DNA from: an uncultured Oscillibacter sp. | Lineage (GTDB): Bacteria > Bacillota > Clostridia > Oscillospirales > Oscillospiraceae | Length of the DNA stretch: 64,000 bases | Assembly: GCF_900546705.1 (NCBI RefSeq) | Contig: NZ_URDP01000004.1 | Coordinates: 1 to 64,000, forward strand | Reading direction: 5' to 3' | In this document: in pieces, positions 7,546 through 16,977 of the stretch | Layout: every line of letters starts with the position of its first letter | How positions within the stretch are numbered: position 1 is the first letter of the stretch | Program-made: the position numbers and the translations under genes | The notes under the pieces: model-generated | Database searches by the model: none | Told to the model about the DNA's origin: nothing | Seen by the model: only the letters and a program-made list of their open reading frames with translations

Positions 7546-8544
7546 TTGAAAAATCCCATCAAAGACACCGATTACCTGGCAGTTTCCGCCCGGATCAAGG
7601 CCATGGAAACGGGCCTTTTGAGCCGGGAGCGCATGGAGCAGATCCTGGAGGCGCGGACGGATGACGAGGCGCTCAAGCTGCTGCAGGACGGCGGCTATCC
7701 CGAGTTGCGGGGCACGGACCCCGAGTCGCTGAACGCGGCGCTGTCCGCGGCCCGGGAGGAGAGCTTCGCCGATCTGGCGGACAGCGTCCCCGACCCCAGG
7801 TATATCGATGTATTCAAGCTGAAATACGACTATCATAATGTAAAGGTTTTGCTGAAGGCGGCTGCCGTAGGCGCGGACCCGGACCCCATGCTGGCTGATA
7901 TGGGCCGCGTGAGCGTGCAGCAGCTGAAAGAGGCCCTGTCCGGCGGCGAGACGGCGGATCTTCCGCCCATGCTGGCCGCGGCGGTGCAGGAGGCCCGGGA
8001 GGTGCTGGACACCACCCGCGACCCTCAGCTCAGCGACATTGTGCTGGACCGCTGGAGCTACCGGGATATGCTGGCTGTGGCGGACGCCACCGGCAGTCAG
8101 TTCCTGCGGGGCTACGTGCAGGTGCAGATCGACGCGGCCAACCTCCGGGCACTGGTGCGGACCATCCGCATGGGCAAAAACGAGGCGTTTCTTGCCGGCG
8201 TGCTGTTTGAAGGCGGCGAGATTCCACCCTCTGCGCTGCTCCAGATCAGTGCGGACAAGGGGGCGGGGCTCAAGGAGCTCTACGAACCCACACGCTTCTG
8301 TGACGCCGCCGCGTGCGGGCAGGAGTGTTTGCAGGGCGGTGCACTGACGGACTTTGAGCGTCTTTGCGACGATGCGGTCAGCGACTATCTCTCCGGTGCC
8401 CAGTTTGTTCCCTTCGGCGAGGCGCCCCTGGTGGGTTATCTTGCCGCACGGGAAACGGAGTATACCAATTTGAGGATTCTGCTGACGGGACGGGGAACCG
8501 GGCTTGCGCCCGAGGTGATCCGCAGCCGTCTGCGGGCCGTGTAA
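7546..8544 (+). CDS. ntpC: V-type ATPase subunit C (rotor-ring socket, d-type)
   Basis: 332 residues, all helical, of the V-ATPase C/AC39 family. This subunit sits on the K ring and holds the central stalk (D and G). Family features include YLAVSARIKAME at the start, FKLKYDYHNVKVLLKA in the middle and AARETEYTNLRILLTG near the end. The start is TTG at 7546: AAGGAGGA lies six bases before it, and the nearby GTG is out of frame. Confidence 0.92.
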   Translation: MKNPIKDTDYLAVSARIKAMETGLLSRERMEQILEARTDDEALKLLQDGGYPELRGTDPESLNAALSAAREESFADLADSVPDPRYIDVFKLKYDYHNVKVLLKAAAVGADPDPMLADMGRVSVQQLKEALSGGETADLPPMLAAAVQEAREVLDTTRDPQLSDIVLDRWSYRDMLAVADATGSQFLRGYVQVQIDAANLRALVRTIRMGKNEAFLAGVLFEGGEIPPSALLQISADKGAGLKELYEPTRFCDAAACGQECLQGGALTDFERLCDDAVSDYLSGAQFVPFGEAPLVGYLAARETEYTNLRILLTGRGTGLAPEVIRSRLRAV

Positions 8545-8562
8545 GGCGAGGGGAGGACGCGT

Positions 8563-8880
8563 ATGGCAACGACATATCGCATCGCCGTCATCGGCGACTG
8601 GGAGTCCGTCATGGGCTTCCGTGCCCTGGGCCTGGACACCTATCCCGTCACCACCGCAGAACAGGCGGGGGAGAAGATACGGGAACTGGCAAAGACAGAC
8701 TGCGCGGTGATCTATCTGACAGAACAGCTTGCAAAGGACATGGAGGATGTGATCACCCGCTACAAGGACGAACCGCAGCCTGCAATCATTCTCATTCCCG
8801 GCCGGGAGGGCTCTCTCGGCATCGGAAAGGCGAATATCCAGCGGGCCATCGAGCGGGCCGTGGGCGCCGACATTTTGTAA
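8563..8880 (+). CDS. ntpG: V-type ATPase subunit F (NtpG-type central-stalk subunit)
   Basis: 105 residues with a Rossmann-like fold: YRIAVIGDWESVMGFRALG at the start, then CAVIYLTEQLA, and IILIPGREGSLGIG near the end. This subunit binds the D shaft and activates ATP hydrolysis. GGGGAGG precedes the ATG. It is followed by the largest gap inside the operon (54 bases) before subunit A. Confidence 0.92.
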   Translation: MATTYRIAVIGDWESVMGFRALGLDTYPVTTAEQAGEKIRELAKTDCAVIYLTEQLAKDMEDVITRYKDEPQPAIILIPGREGSLGIGKANIQRAIERAVGADIL

Positions 8881-8934
8881 GGCGCCCGGCCGAAGCCTCG
8901 GAAGAGAATTTTCCAAGGAAGAAGGTATTCTATT

Positions 8935-10707
8935 TTGAGCGGTAAAGTTGTGAAAGTTTCAGGACCGCTTGTGGTGGCCACGGGCCTTTCGGACGCCAAC
9001 ATGTCCGACGTGGTCCGCGTCGGCCCCCAGCGGCTGATCGGAGAAATTCTGACCATGAAGGGCGACTCCGCCTCCATCCAGGTCTATGAGGAGACCTCGG
9101 GCCTTGGTCCCGGCGCCGTGGTGGAGACCACCGGCGCCCCCATGAGCGTGGAGCTTGGCCCCGGCATGATTGAGGGGATTTACGACGGCATCCAGCGTCC
9201 CCTGGAGAAGATCGTGGAGAAGGTGGGCCCCTGCATCACCCGTGGCGTAGAAGTTCCCGCCATTGACCACGAGAAGAAGTGGGAGTTCACGGCGGTGGCC
9301 AAGGTGGGCGACCAGGTGATCGGCGGCGACATTCTGGGTACCGTGCCGGAGACGGCAGTAGTGCTCCATAAGATCATGGTGCCGCCGGCCCTCAAAGGCA
9401 CCATCACCAGCATCCGCAGCGGTTCTTTCAACGTGACGGAGACCATCGCCACGCTGAAGACCGAGGACGGCAGGGAAGTGCCCCTGACCATGTCCCAGAA
9501 GTGGCCTGTCCGCGTGGGCCGTCCCTATCAGCACAAGTATCCCCCCAAGCGTCCCCTGTGCTCCGGCCAGCGGATCATCGACACCATGTTCCCCATCGCC
9601 AAGGGCGGCACCGCCGCCGTACCCGGCCCCTTCGGCTCCGGCAAGACCGTGGTGCAGCACCAGCTGGCCAAGTGGTCGGACGTGGACATCGTGGTCTACA
9701 TCGGCTGCGGCGAGCGCGGCAACGAGATGACCGACGTTCTGCGGGAGTTCCCGGAGCTGAAGGACCCCCGTACCGGTGAGTCCCTGATGAAACGGACGGT
9801 GCTGATCGCCAACACCTCCGATATGCCCGTGGCCGCCCGTGAGGCATCCGTCTATACCGGCATCACCATCGCCGAGTATTTCCGCGACATGGGCTACGAC
9901 GTGGCCGTCATCGCCGACTCCACTTCCCGTTGGGCAGAGGCCCTGCGCGAGATGTCCGGCCGGCTGGAAGAGATGCCCGGCGAAGAGGGCTACCCTGCGT
10001 ACCTGGCTTCCCGCCTGGCCCAGTTCTACGAGCGTGCCGGCAGCGTGGAATGCCTTGGCTCTGACGAGCGCCGGGGCAGCCTGACCGCCGTGGGCGCTGT
10101 GTCGCCTCCCGGCGGCGATCTCTCCGAGCCCGTCTCCCAGGCCACCATGCGCATTGTCAAGGTGTTCTGGGCTCTGGATTCGTCCCTGGCCTATAAGCGG
10201 CATTTCCCGGCCATCAACTGGCTGAACTCCTATTCTTTGTATCTGGATACGCTCAAGCCCTGGTTCGACGAGAACTTCGGCGAGGAATTCATGAAAAACC
10301 GCACCAAGGCTATGGGTATTCTGCAAAATGAGTCCAGCCTCAACGAGATCGTGCAGCTGGTGGGCAAGGACGCCCTGTCTCCCGCCGACCAGCTGACGCT
10401 GGAGGTGGCCCGGATGATCCGGGAGGACTTCCTGCAGCAAAACGCCTTCACCGATATCGACGGTTATTCCAGCTACGACCGGCAGGAAAAGCTGCTGGCA
10501 TTGATTCTGGATTACGAGGCGCTCTGCCGCGCTGCCATCGCCAAGGGCGCGGACGCCATGGCGCTGTTCTCCATTCCCGCCCGTGAGAAGATCGGCCGCG
10601 CCAAGAGTGTGCCCGCTGAGGAGTACGTGGACGTCTACGCCGGAATCCGGCAGGAGATGGCCCAGCAGATTGACGCGGTCAGCGCCCAGGGAGGTGAGCA
10701 GGCATGA
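8935..10707 (+). CDS. ntpA: V-type ATPase catalytic subunit A
   Basis: 590 residues, the usual length. The P-loop is GPFGSGKT at residues 231-238. The catalytic-glutamate block is GCGERGNEM at 257-265. It also has the long non-homologous insertion typical of V-type A subunits before the P-loop. It hydrolyses ATP in the A3B3 head in the cytoplasm. The start is TTG at 8935 with AAGGAAGAAGG upstream. The TGA overlaps the ATG of subunit B. Confidence 0.97.
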   Translation: MSGKVVKVSGPLVVATGLSDANMSDVVRVGPQRLIGEILTMKGDSASIQVYEETSGLGPGAVVETTGAPMSVELGPGMIEGIYDGIQRPLEKIVEKVGPCITRGVEVPAIDHEKKWEFTAVAKVGDQVIGGDILGTVPETAVVLHKIMVPPALKGTITSIRSGSFNVTETIATLKTEDGREVPLTMSQKWPVRVGRPYQHKYPPKRPLCSGQRIIDTMFPIAKGGTAAVPGPFGSGKTVVQHQLAKWSDVDIVVYIGCGERGNEMTDVLREFPELKDPRTGESLMKRTVLIANTSDMPVAAREASVYTGITIAEYFRDMGYDVAVIADSTSRWAEALREMSGRLEEMPGEEGYPAYLASRLAQFYERAGSVECLGSDERRGSLTAVGAVSPPGGDLSEPVSQATMRIVKVFWALDSSLAYKRHFPAINWLNSYSLYLDTLKPWFDENFGEEFMKNRTKAMGILQNESSLNEIVQLVGKDALSPADQLTLEVARMIREDFLQQNAFTDIDGYSSYDRQEKLLALILDYEALCRAAIAKGADAMALFSIPAREKIGRAKSVPAEEYVDVYAGIRQEMAQQIDAVSAQGGEQA

Positions 10708-12089
10708 TTCGAGAATACAGAACCGTGGAGGAGATCGTCAGCCCGCTGATGATGGTCCGCATGGTAGAAAACGTCACCTATGACGAGCTGGTGGAAGTGG
10801 AGCTGCGGGACGGCTCCATCCGCCGGGGCAAGGTGCTGGAGGTCAACGGCGACACCGCTGTGGTGCAGCTGTTTGAGTCTGCTGCCGGCATCAACCTGGC
10901 GGACGCCAAGGTCCGCTTCCTGGGCCATCCGCTGCAGCTGGGCGTGTCCGGCGACATGCTGGGCCGGGTGTTCAACGGTATGGGCCAGCCCATTGACGGC
11001 GGCCCGGACATTCTGCCCGAGGAGTATCGGGACATCAACGGTCTGCCCATGAATCCGGCGGCCCGCGACTATCCCAATGAGTTTATCCAGACCGGTGTCT
11101 CCACCATTGACGGACTGAACACTCTGGTCCGCGGCCAGAAGCTGCCCATTTTCTCCGGCTCCGGCCTGCCCCACGCCAACCTGGCGGCCCAGATCGCCCG
11201 TCAGGCCAAGGTGCTGGGGGATGAGAGCGCCAACTTCGCCGTGGTGTTCGCCGCCATCGGCATCACGTTCGAGGAGTCGGAGTTCTTCGTCAGCGAGTTC
11301 CGCCGCACCGGCGCCATCGACCGCACCGTGCTGTTTTCCAACCTGGCCAACGACCCCGCCGTGGAACGTATCTCCACGCCCCGTATGGCTCTGACCGCCG
11401 CGGAGTACCTGGCCTTTGAAAAGGGCATGCACGTGCTGGTCATTATGACCGATATCACCAACTACGCCGAGGCACTGCGTGAGGTGTCCGCGGCCAAGAA
11501 GGAAGTGCCCGGTCGCCGCGGATTCCCCGGCTACCTGTACACGGACCTGGCCACGCTCTACGAGCGCGCCGGCCGTCGCCTGGGAAATCCCGGCTCCATC
11601 ACCCTGATCCCCATTTTGACCATGCCCGAGGACGACAAGACCCACCCCATCCCGGACCTGACCGGCTATATCACCGAGGGGCAGATCATTCTCTCCCGCG
11701 CACTGTACCGTCAGGGCATCCACCCGCCGGTGGACGTACTGCCGTCTTTGAGCCGTCTGAAGGACAAGGGCATCGGCAAGGGCAAGACCCGGGAGGACCA
11801 CGCCGATACCATGAACCAGCTCTTTGCCGCCTACGCCACCGGCAAGGACAACAAGGAGCTCATGAGCATTCTGGGCGAGGCCGCCCTGACGCCCACGGAC
11901 CTGCTGTACGCCAAATTTGCCGATGAGTTTGAAAAGCGGTATGTAAACCAGGGCTATGAGGAAAACCGCTCCATTGAGGAGACGCTGAACCTGGGCTGGG
12001 AGCTGCTGTCCATTCTGCCCAAGAGCGAGCTGAAGCGAATCAAGCCCGAGTATATTGAAAAGTACTGGCCGAAGAAAGACCAGGAATAA
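10704..12089 (+). CDS. ntpB: V-type ATPase regulatory subunit B
   Basis: 461 residues. It is homologous to A but lacks a P-loop: the position reads GSGLPHANLAAQIARQA, as in other non-catalytic B subunits. It alternates with A in the head and contributes arginine contacts to the nucleotide site. The ATG overlaps the subunit A stop (ATGA), which favours equal synthesis of A and B. Confidence 0.97.
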   Translation: MIREYRTVEEIVSPLMMVRMVENVTYDELVEVELRDGSIRRGKVLEVNGDTAVVQLFESAAGINLADAKVRFLGHPLQLGVSGDMLGRVFNGMGQPIDGGPDILPEEYRDINGLPMNPAARDYPNEFIQTGVSTIDGLNTLVRGQKLPIFSGSGLPHANLAAQIARQAKVLGDESANFAVVFAAIGITFEESEFFVSEFRRTGAIDRTVLFSNLANDPAVERISTPRMALTAAEYLAFEKGMHVLVIMTDITNYAEALREVSAAKKEVPGRRGFPGYLYTDLATLYERAGRRLGNPGSITLIPILTMPEDDKTHPIPDLTGYITEGQIILSRALYRQGIHPPVDVLPSLSRLKDKGIGKGKTREDHADTMNQLFAAYATGKDNKELMSILGEAALTPTDLLYAKFADEFEKRYVNQGYEENRSIEETLNLGWELLSILPKSELKRIKPEYIEKYWPKKDQE

Positions 12090-12105
12090 GAGGAGGGGGT
12101 AACCA

Positions 12106-12816
12106 ATGGCAAATATCACGGTAAGCCCCACCCGTATGGAGCTCACCCGCCTCAAGGGCAAGCTGCGGACCGCTCAGCGGGGCCACAAGCTGCTCAAGGA
12201 CAAGCGGGATGAGCTGATGAAGCAGTTTCTGGACACGGTGCGGGAAGTCCGTTCTCTCCGGGCGGAGGTGGAGGAGGAGCTGATGACGGTGCACAAGTCT
12301 TTCACCGTCGCTTCCGCCATCATGAGCTCCGAAGCGCTGGAGCAGGCGCTGCTCTACCCCAAGCAGAGTGTGGAGCTGACCCAGACGTTCCAGAACATCA
12401 TGTCCGTCAATGTGCCCGTGTATCACTTCCAGACCAAGACGAAGTCGGATTCGGATATCTATCCCTACGGCTTTGCGGCCACGTCCGGTGAGCTGGACAC
12501 GGCGGTGGATGCCCTGGGCAAGGTGTTCATGAAAATGCTCAAGCTGGCGGAGATTGAAAAATCTGCCCAGCTGATGGCGGAGGAGATTGAAAAGACCCGC
12601 CGTCGGGTCAACGCGCTGGAGTATGTCATGATCCCCAATACCCAGGAGGCTATCCGGTATATCACCATGAAGCTGGATGAAAACGACCGTGCCACCACCA
12701 CGCGTCTGATGAAGGTGAAGGATATGCTGCTGCAGGAGGCCATCGAGGAAAAGCGGGCCGCAGATCAGCGGGCCGCCGAGGCGTTTGCAAAGCAGAACAC
12801 AACCCAAGAGGCATAA
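12106..12816 (+). CDS. ntpD: V-type ATPase subunit D (central shaft)
   Basis: 236 residues. The N- and C-terminal long helices form the rotating coiled-coil shaft (PTRMELTRLKGKLRTAQRGH at the start; RRRVNALEYVMIP near residue 165, a family signature). A short Gln-rich tail follows. GAGGAGGGGGTAA precedes the ATG. It is the last gene of the operon, with a terminator immediately downstream; no ntpH or ntpJ follows. Confidence 0.95.
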   Translation: MANITVSPTRMELTRLKGKLRTAQRGHKLLKDKRDELMKQFLDTVREVRSLRAEVEEELMTVHKSFTVASAIMSSEALEQALLYPKQSVELTQTFQNIMSVNVPVYHFQTKTKSDSDIYPYGFAATSGELDTAVDALGKVFMKMLKLAEIEKSAQLMAEEIEKTRRRVNALEYVMIPNTQEAIRYITMKLDENDRATTTRLMKVKDMLLQEAIEEKRAADQRAAEAFAKQNTTQEA

Positions 12817-12817
12817 A

Positions 12818-12850
12818 GAAAAAAGCGGCCGTACCGGCCGCTTTTTCTTT
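12818..12850 (+). terminator. Terminator of the V-ATPase operon
   Basis: AAAGCGGCCG pairs with CGGCCGCTTT and is followed by TTCTTTT. Confidence 0.9.
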
Positions 12851-12855
12851 TGCTG

Positions 12856-12887
12856 GAAAAGCCCCCATGTGCCAGGCACATGGGGGC
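12856..12887 (-). terminator. Terminator downstream of asnA
   Basis: GCCCCCATGTGCC pairs with GGCACATGGGGGC around a single-base apex and is followed on the minus strand by TTTTCC. Confidence 0.7.
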
Positions 12888-12893
12888 TGACGA

Positions 12894-13901
12894 TTACAAC
12901 AGGGTAATGCCTGCCGCCTCGCACGCTTCCACGGTCTCCTGATCCCACAGGCTGGCCTGGACCTCGCCGATGTGGCAGGTGCCAATGAGCAGCATGCACA
13001 GCCGGGACTGGCCGATACCGCCGCCAATGGACTGGGGCAGTTCGCCCCGCAGCAGCATCTGATGGAAGGGGAGCTTGCGGCGGTCATCACAGTGGGCCTC
13101 CGTCAGCTGACGGTCCAGCGCGGCGGCGTCCACCCGGATGCCCATGGAGGAGAGCTCAAAGCGGCTTTCCAGCACGGGGTTCCACATGAGGATGTCGCCG
13201 TTGAGTTCCCAGTCATCGTAGTCGGGGGCGCGGCCGTCATGTTTCTGGCCGGAGCGAAGCGTCTTGCCGATCTGCATCAAAAAGACGGTGTGGTGCTCCC
13301 GGCAGATCTCCGTCTCCCGTTCGTTGGGCGTCAGATCGGGATAGCGGTCCTCCAGCTCCTGGGTGGTGATAAAGTACACCTCCCGGTCGGGCTTGAAGGT
13401 CAGAACAGGGAACACATTGCGCAGCGCCGCGGCAGTGTCGCAGACGGCACCCACAATGTCCAGCACCGTGTCCTTCAGATACTGCATGTTGCGGTTTTTG
13501 ACGTCAATGTGCTTTTCCCAGTCCCACTGATCCACATAGATGGAGTGGAGGTTGTCCACTTCCTCGTCCCGGCGGATGGCGTTCATGTCGGTGTAGAGGC
13601 CGGTGCCCAGCTTGAACTCATAGCGCTTGAGGGCCAGCCGCTTCCACTTGGCCAGGGAGTGCACCACCTGACCGTCGGTGCCAACATCGGGAATGTCGAA
13701 GGTGACGGGACGCTCCACGCCGTTGAGGTCGTCGTTGAGTCCGGTCTTGCCGTCCACAAACAAAGGCGCGGACACCCGGTGCAGGTTCAGACGGACGGTG
13801 AGGCTGTGCTGGAACTCCTCGTGGATCAGCTCAATGGCCCGCTGCAGCTCATTGTTGGTCAGCGGCATCTTGTAGCCTGCGGGAATGGTCAGTTTACTCA
13901 T
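12894..13901 (-). CDS. asnA: Aspartate-ammonia ligase (asparagine synthetase A)
   Basis: 335 residues, normal for AsnA. It makes asparagine from aspartate, ammonia and ATP through an aspartyl-AMP intermediate on a class II aminoacyl-tRNA-synthetase-like fold. Recognisable blocks are HRVSAPLFVDGKTGLNDDLNG near the start, DMNAIRRDE, YVDQWDWEK and GGIGQSRLCMLLI near the end. The ATG at 13901 is chosen because AAAGGA lies about twelve bases upstream; a TTG and an ATG just before it are too close to that site. It shares the strand with spoIIM, gltX and others but is separated from spoIIM by only 28 bases, so it may be cotranscribed. Confidence 0.95.
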   Translation of the reverse strand: MSKLTIPAGYKMPLTNNELQRAIELIHEEFQHSLTVRLNLHRVSAPLFVDGKTGLNDDLNGVERPVTFDIPDVGTDGQVVHSLAKWKRLALKRYEFKLGTGLYTDMNAIRRDEEVDNLHSIYVDQWDWEKHIDVKNRNMQYLKDTVLDIVGAVCDTAAALRNVFPVLTFKPDREVYFITTQELEDRYPDLTPNERETEICREHHTVFLMQIGKTLRSGQKHDGRAPDYDDWELNGDILMWNPVLESRFELSSMGIRVDAAALDRQLTEAHCDDRRKLPFHQMLLRGELPQSIGGGIGQSRLCMLLIGTCHIGEVQASLWDQETVEACEAAGITLL

Positions 13902-13929
13902 TGCGATCATCAATCCTTTACAGTAAATA

Positions 13930-14553
13930 TCAGGAAAACAATGCCAGAAGATAGGGCGTCACATAGGCCTCGATCACTGCGGCCACGGCCAGGAGCGGGC
14001 CCGCCACGGCCACCGTCAGAGCGCTGATGTGCTCCAGACAGCTCCACAGCGACAAGGCACCCTGGTCCCCGCGGACGCGCCGGGTGATCTGCTCACAAAG
14101 ATAGAGTCCCATGGCAAAGGACAGCACCAGGGCCGGTAGCTCAAAAATGCCGTGGGGCAGCAGCGCCAGAAAATAGAGGCCCATGGACTGCCCGGAGGCC
14201 AGTGTCTGCGCACCGAGAACGCCCAGCAGCATGGCGTTCATGCCCAGAGCCAGGGCGGGCAGCCGCACATAGGGAACCAGGCCGTAGAGCATGATGAGGA
14301 TGCAGGCCCGCAGGTTGTTGGCAAACAGGCCCCAGGGGGAGAGGGCGCCGCTTTCGTCGGTGACGTCCAGGCCGCCGGCCAGCTCCAGCACCTGCTGCAT
14401 CAGCTGGCTGCGGAAGGCGGGCACCGCCAGGCACAGAGCGAAAAAGAGCAGGATCAGAAGGAGAAACGCAATGGCGGAACGCCGGACTTCCTTACCGTAT
14501 CCGCCGTGCCAGGTGTTGTCCAGCAGGGAAAATTGGACTTGCAGGAATTTCAT
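13930..14553 (-). CDS. spoIIM: Stage II sporulation protein M family (SpoIIM/DUF95)
   Basis: 207 residues with about five membrane helices. Family blocks include FANNLRACILIMLYGLVPY, LGMNAMLLGVLGA and LPHGIFELPALVLSFAMG. In Bacillus, SpoIIM with SpoIID and SpoIIP drives septal peptidoglycan removal and engulfment. SpoIIM-like proteins also occur outside sporulation, so the exact role is inferred from the spore-forming context. The start overlaps the gltX stop (ATGA), so the two genes are translationally coupled. Confidence 0.82.
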   Translation of the reverse strand: MKFLQVQFSLLDNTWHGGYGKEVRRSAIAFLLLILLFFALCLAVPAFRSQLMQQVLELAGGLDVTDESGALSPWGLFANNLRACILIMLYGLVPYVRLPALALGMNAMLLGVLGAQTLASGQSMGLYFLALLPHGIFELPALVLSFAMGLYLCEQITRRVRGDQGALSLWSCLEHISALTVAVAGPLLAVAAVIEAYVTPYLLALFS

Positions 14554-16040
14554 TGGGCCAGCAGCTCCAGACCGGTCCGCAGACGGCGCAGGGTCTCATC
14601 CTTCCCGAGGATCTGGCAGATCTCCACGGCGCCGCCGGGGGTCACCAGCTTGCCGGCCGCGGCAATGCGCACCGGCCACATGAGGGTGGCGTTCTTGACC
14701 TCCAGCGCGGCGGCCAGATCGATCAGCGCGTCGTGGATGGCGCTCTGCGTCCAGTCGTCCAGCTTCTCCAGCACCGGCAATACGGCCTCCAGCATCCGAC
14801 GGGAAACCTCGGCGTTGGTCTTGGACTTCTTGTTGGTGTAGAAATCCACGCTGTACGCCGGCAGCGCGTCGAAGAAGTCCACCTTCTCCGGGATATCCGT
14901 GAGTTTTTCGCAGCGGGCCTGCAGCAGGGCGGCCACGGCCGCGGTGTCGATGGCGGGATTCTTGATGCCCTGGCGGATATAGGGCTCGGCCACCCGGGCA
15001 AAGTCCTCCGGGGACATGGCCCGCAGATACAGGGCGTTGAAATAGGTGAGCTTGTCCAGATCAAAGATGGCGGGGGACTTGGAGATGCCCGCAATATCAA
15101 AGGCATCCACCAGCTCATCCAAGGAGAATACCTCCTTTTCGGACAGCTCGCCCTTGGGAGCCCATCCCAGCAGCGCCACGTAGTTGAGCACGGCGGGAGT
15201 CAGATATCCCTGAGCGATCAGGTCCTCGTAGGAGGGGTCGCCGTGGCGCTTGGACATCTTGTTGTGCTGGTCCCGCATGACGGGGGAGCAGTGGACGTAG
15301 GTGGGGATGTCCCAGCCGAAGGCCTCATAGAGCAGATTATACTTGGGGGCGGAGGAGAGATACTCGCTGCCCCGGACCACGTGGGTGATGCCCATCAGAT
15401 GGTCGTCCACCACGTTGGCGAAGTTGTAGGTGGGCAGACCGTCCCGCTTGAGCAGTACCTGGTCGTCCAGAGTCTTGTTCTCCACGGTGATATCGCCGAA
15501 CGAGACGTCGTGGAAAGTGGTAGTGCCCTCATGGGGAATCCGCTGGCGGATCACATAGGGCTTGCCGGCATCCAGATTGGCCTGAATTTCTTCGGCGCTC
15601 AGATTGCGGCAGGGATCGTCTCCCCGGTCAAAATCGCCGCTGTCCTCCTCGGATTCCGCCTTTTCGCAGAAGCAGTAGTAGGCCGCGCCCTTTTCCACCA
15701 GCAGATGGGCATACTTGCCGTACAGGTCACGGCGCTCCGACTGGATATAGGGGCCCACGGGGCCGCCCACATCCGGACCTTCATCGTGTGTGAGGCCGCA
15801 CTCGGCCATGGTGCGGTAGATCACATCCGTGGCACCCTCCACCAGCCGACCCTGATCGGTGTCCTCAATGCGGAGGATGAATGTGCCGTGGTTGTGCCGG
15901 GCAATGAGCCAGGTGTACAGTGCCGTGCGCAGATTGCCCACATGCATGTAGCCGGTGGGGGAGGGGGCGAATCGGGTGCGGACCTTCCCCTTGGGGATGC
16001 GGGCTTCCATCTCTTCAAAAAACGCTTTATCCAGTGTCAT
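14550..16040 (-). CDS. gltX: Glutamate-tRNA ligase
   Basis: 496 residues, a class I synthetase. The HIGH-like motif is HVGN at 33-36 in FAPSPTGYMHVGN, and the KMSKS-like motif is KMSKRHGD. It charges tRNA-Glu; where no glutaminyl-tRNA synthetase exists it may also charge tRNA-Gln for later amidation, which cannot be judged from this window. The ATG at 16040 has GGAGGT six bases upstream; an in-frame upstream extension has no site. Confidence 0.97.
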   Translation of the reverse strand: MTLDKAFFEEMEARIPKGKVRTRFAPSPTGYMHVGNLRTALYTWLIARHNHGTFILRIEDTDQGRLVEGATDVIYRTMAECGLTHDEGPDVGGPVGPYIQSERRDLYGKYAHLLVEKGAAYYCFCEKAESEEDSGDFDRGDDPCRNLSAEEIQANLDAGKPYVIRQRIPHEGTTTFHDVSFGDITVENKTLDDQVLLKRDGLPTYNFANVVDDHLMGITHVVRGSEYLSSAPKYNLLYEAFGWDIPTYVHCSPVMRDQHNKMSKRHGDPSYEDLIAQGYLTPAVLNYVALLGWAPKGELSEKEVFSLDELVDAFDIAGISKSPAIFDLDKLTYFNALYLRAMSPEDFARVAEPYIRQGIKNPAIDTAAVAALLQARCEKLTDIPEKVDFFDALPAYSVDFYTNKKSKTNAEVSRRMLEAVLPVLEKLDDWTQSAIHDALIDLAAALEVKNATLMWPVRIAAAGKLVTPGGAVEICQILGKDETLRRLRTGLELLAQ

Positions 16041-16153
16041 GAAAGTACCTCCATGCCAGAATTTTTCATAAAACAGCACTTTACATTATCGCTTTTCTTC
16101 CTGAACTTGTCAAGGCTGGAGTGGGCCTGCGGGCACCTGGAACCCCTCAGAAA

Positions 16154-16193
16154 ACAAAAAAATCTGCCGCGCATTGTCCATGCGCGGCAGATT
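16154..16193 (-). terminator. Terminator of the trpS-wecA-wecB-unknown operon
   Basis: AATCTGCCGCGCAT pairs with ATGCGCGGCAGATT around TGTCC and is followed by TTTTTTGTTTT on the minus strand. Confidence 0.9.
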
Positions 16194-16195
16194 CC

Positions 16196-16945
16196 TCATC
16201 CGTCGGTGAGAACTGTGCCGTCCGGCAGGGTAAACTCATCCGTAAACGCAGGCGTCAGCTCCACAGCGGTCTCCTGCATCCGATAGACCACGCTGCCGTC
16301 CAGCAGCTTTTCGGACATGACCAGCAGGCCTGTGTCCAGGCTCACCCAGTAGCAAAGGGTGTATCCTGTCTCATCCGGCTCCGTCTCCACATAGATGCAC
16401 CCGCCGTAATTATCGGCATTCCGGTAGTCCGCCAGGGCGATCTGCTCCACAGGGAGATCCAGAATATCCTCGTAGGTGGGGATGCACTGCTCCATATCCG
16501 GCGTAATCTCGTCGGCAGGCGCCTGATAGACGCGGCTTTCACTGTTGTACCAGATATAGGTCACGGAGCCGTCCGTAATGGTGTGGCGCACCCGACCGCC
16601 GGAGAGCGTGCGGTCAATCCGCTGCCACCGGCTGCTGACGCTGACAGAAGTCTCCCACTGACCGCTGCCGCCCTCCCAGAACTGCTCAATGGAGATGCTT
16701 CTGCGGTACTGAGCGGGACGCGTCAAAGTGGCGATGGCCGTCTGCACGGTCTCTGGTGTAACGGTGATCGTCTCCAGCTGGTCCTGTTCACTGTCGGAGC
16801 CGGGGAGCTGCTGCGCGTCATCCTGCTCCTGAGGCAGCACCAGGGAAGGAGGACTTCGGAAGCTGTGGGTAAGCATGACAGCCACCACCAGTACCACTGC
16901 CACCAGAAAAACGGCGGTAATCCGGTTGAGTCTGCGTCTGTCCAT
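16196..16945 (-). CDS. Membrane-anchored protein of unknown function
   Basis: 249 residues. A basic start and one helix (about 9-26, ITAVFLVAVVLVVAVML) anchor a mostly beta-rich extracellular domain. The exported part has repeated paired strands (GRVRHTITDGSVTYIWYN, YTLCYWVSLDTGLLVMSE), which recall the LolA-like or outer-membrane-lipoprotein-like fold of Firmicute wall proteins; this is a resemblance only. AGGAGG precedes the ATG. It lies 32 bases after wecB, so a role near the cell envelope is a fair inference. Confidence 0.7.
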   Translation of the reverse strand: MDRRRLNRITAVFLVAVVLVVAVMLTHSFRSPPSLVLPQEQDDAQQLPGSDSEQDQLETITVTPETVQTAIATLTRPAQYRRSISIEQFWEGGSGQWETSVSVSSRWQRIDRTLSGGRVRHTITDGSVTYIWYNSESRVYQAPADEITPDMEQCIPTYEDILDLPVEQIALADYRNADNYGGCIYVETEPDETGYTLCYWVSLDTGLLVMSEKLLDGSVVYRMQETAVELTPAFTDEFTLPDGTVLTDG

Positions 16946-16977
16946 CGCTGCCCTCCTTTCCCGGGAATCTCCTTGGG

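Noticed and set aside
8959..12161. Long open frames antisense to V-ATPase subunits A and B
   Set aside because: Histidine/glycine-rich translations with no domain; they shadow conserved genes.
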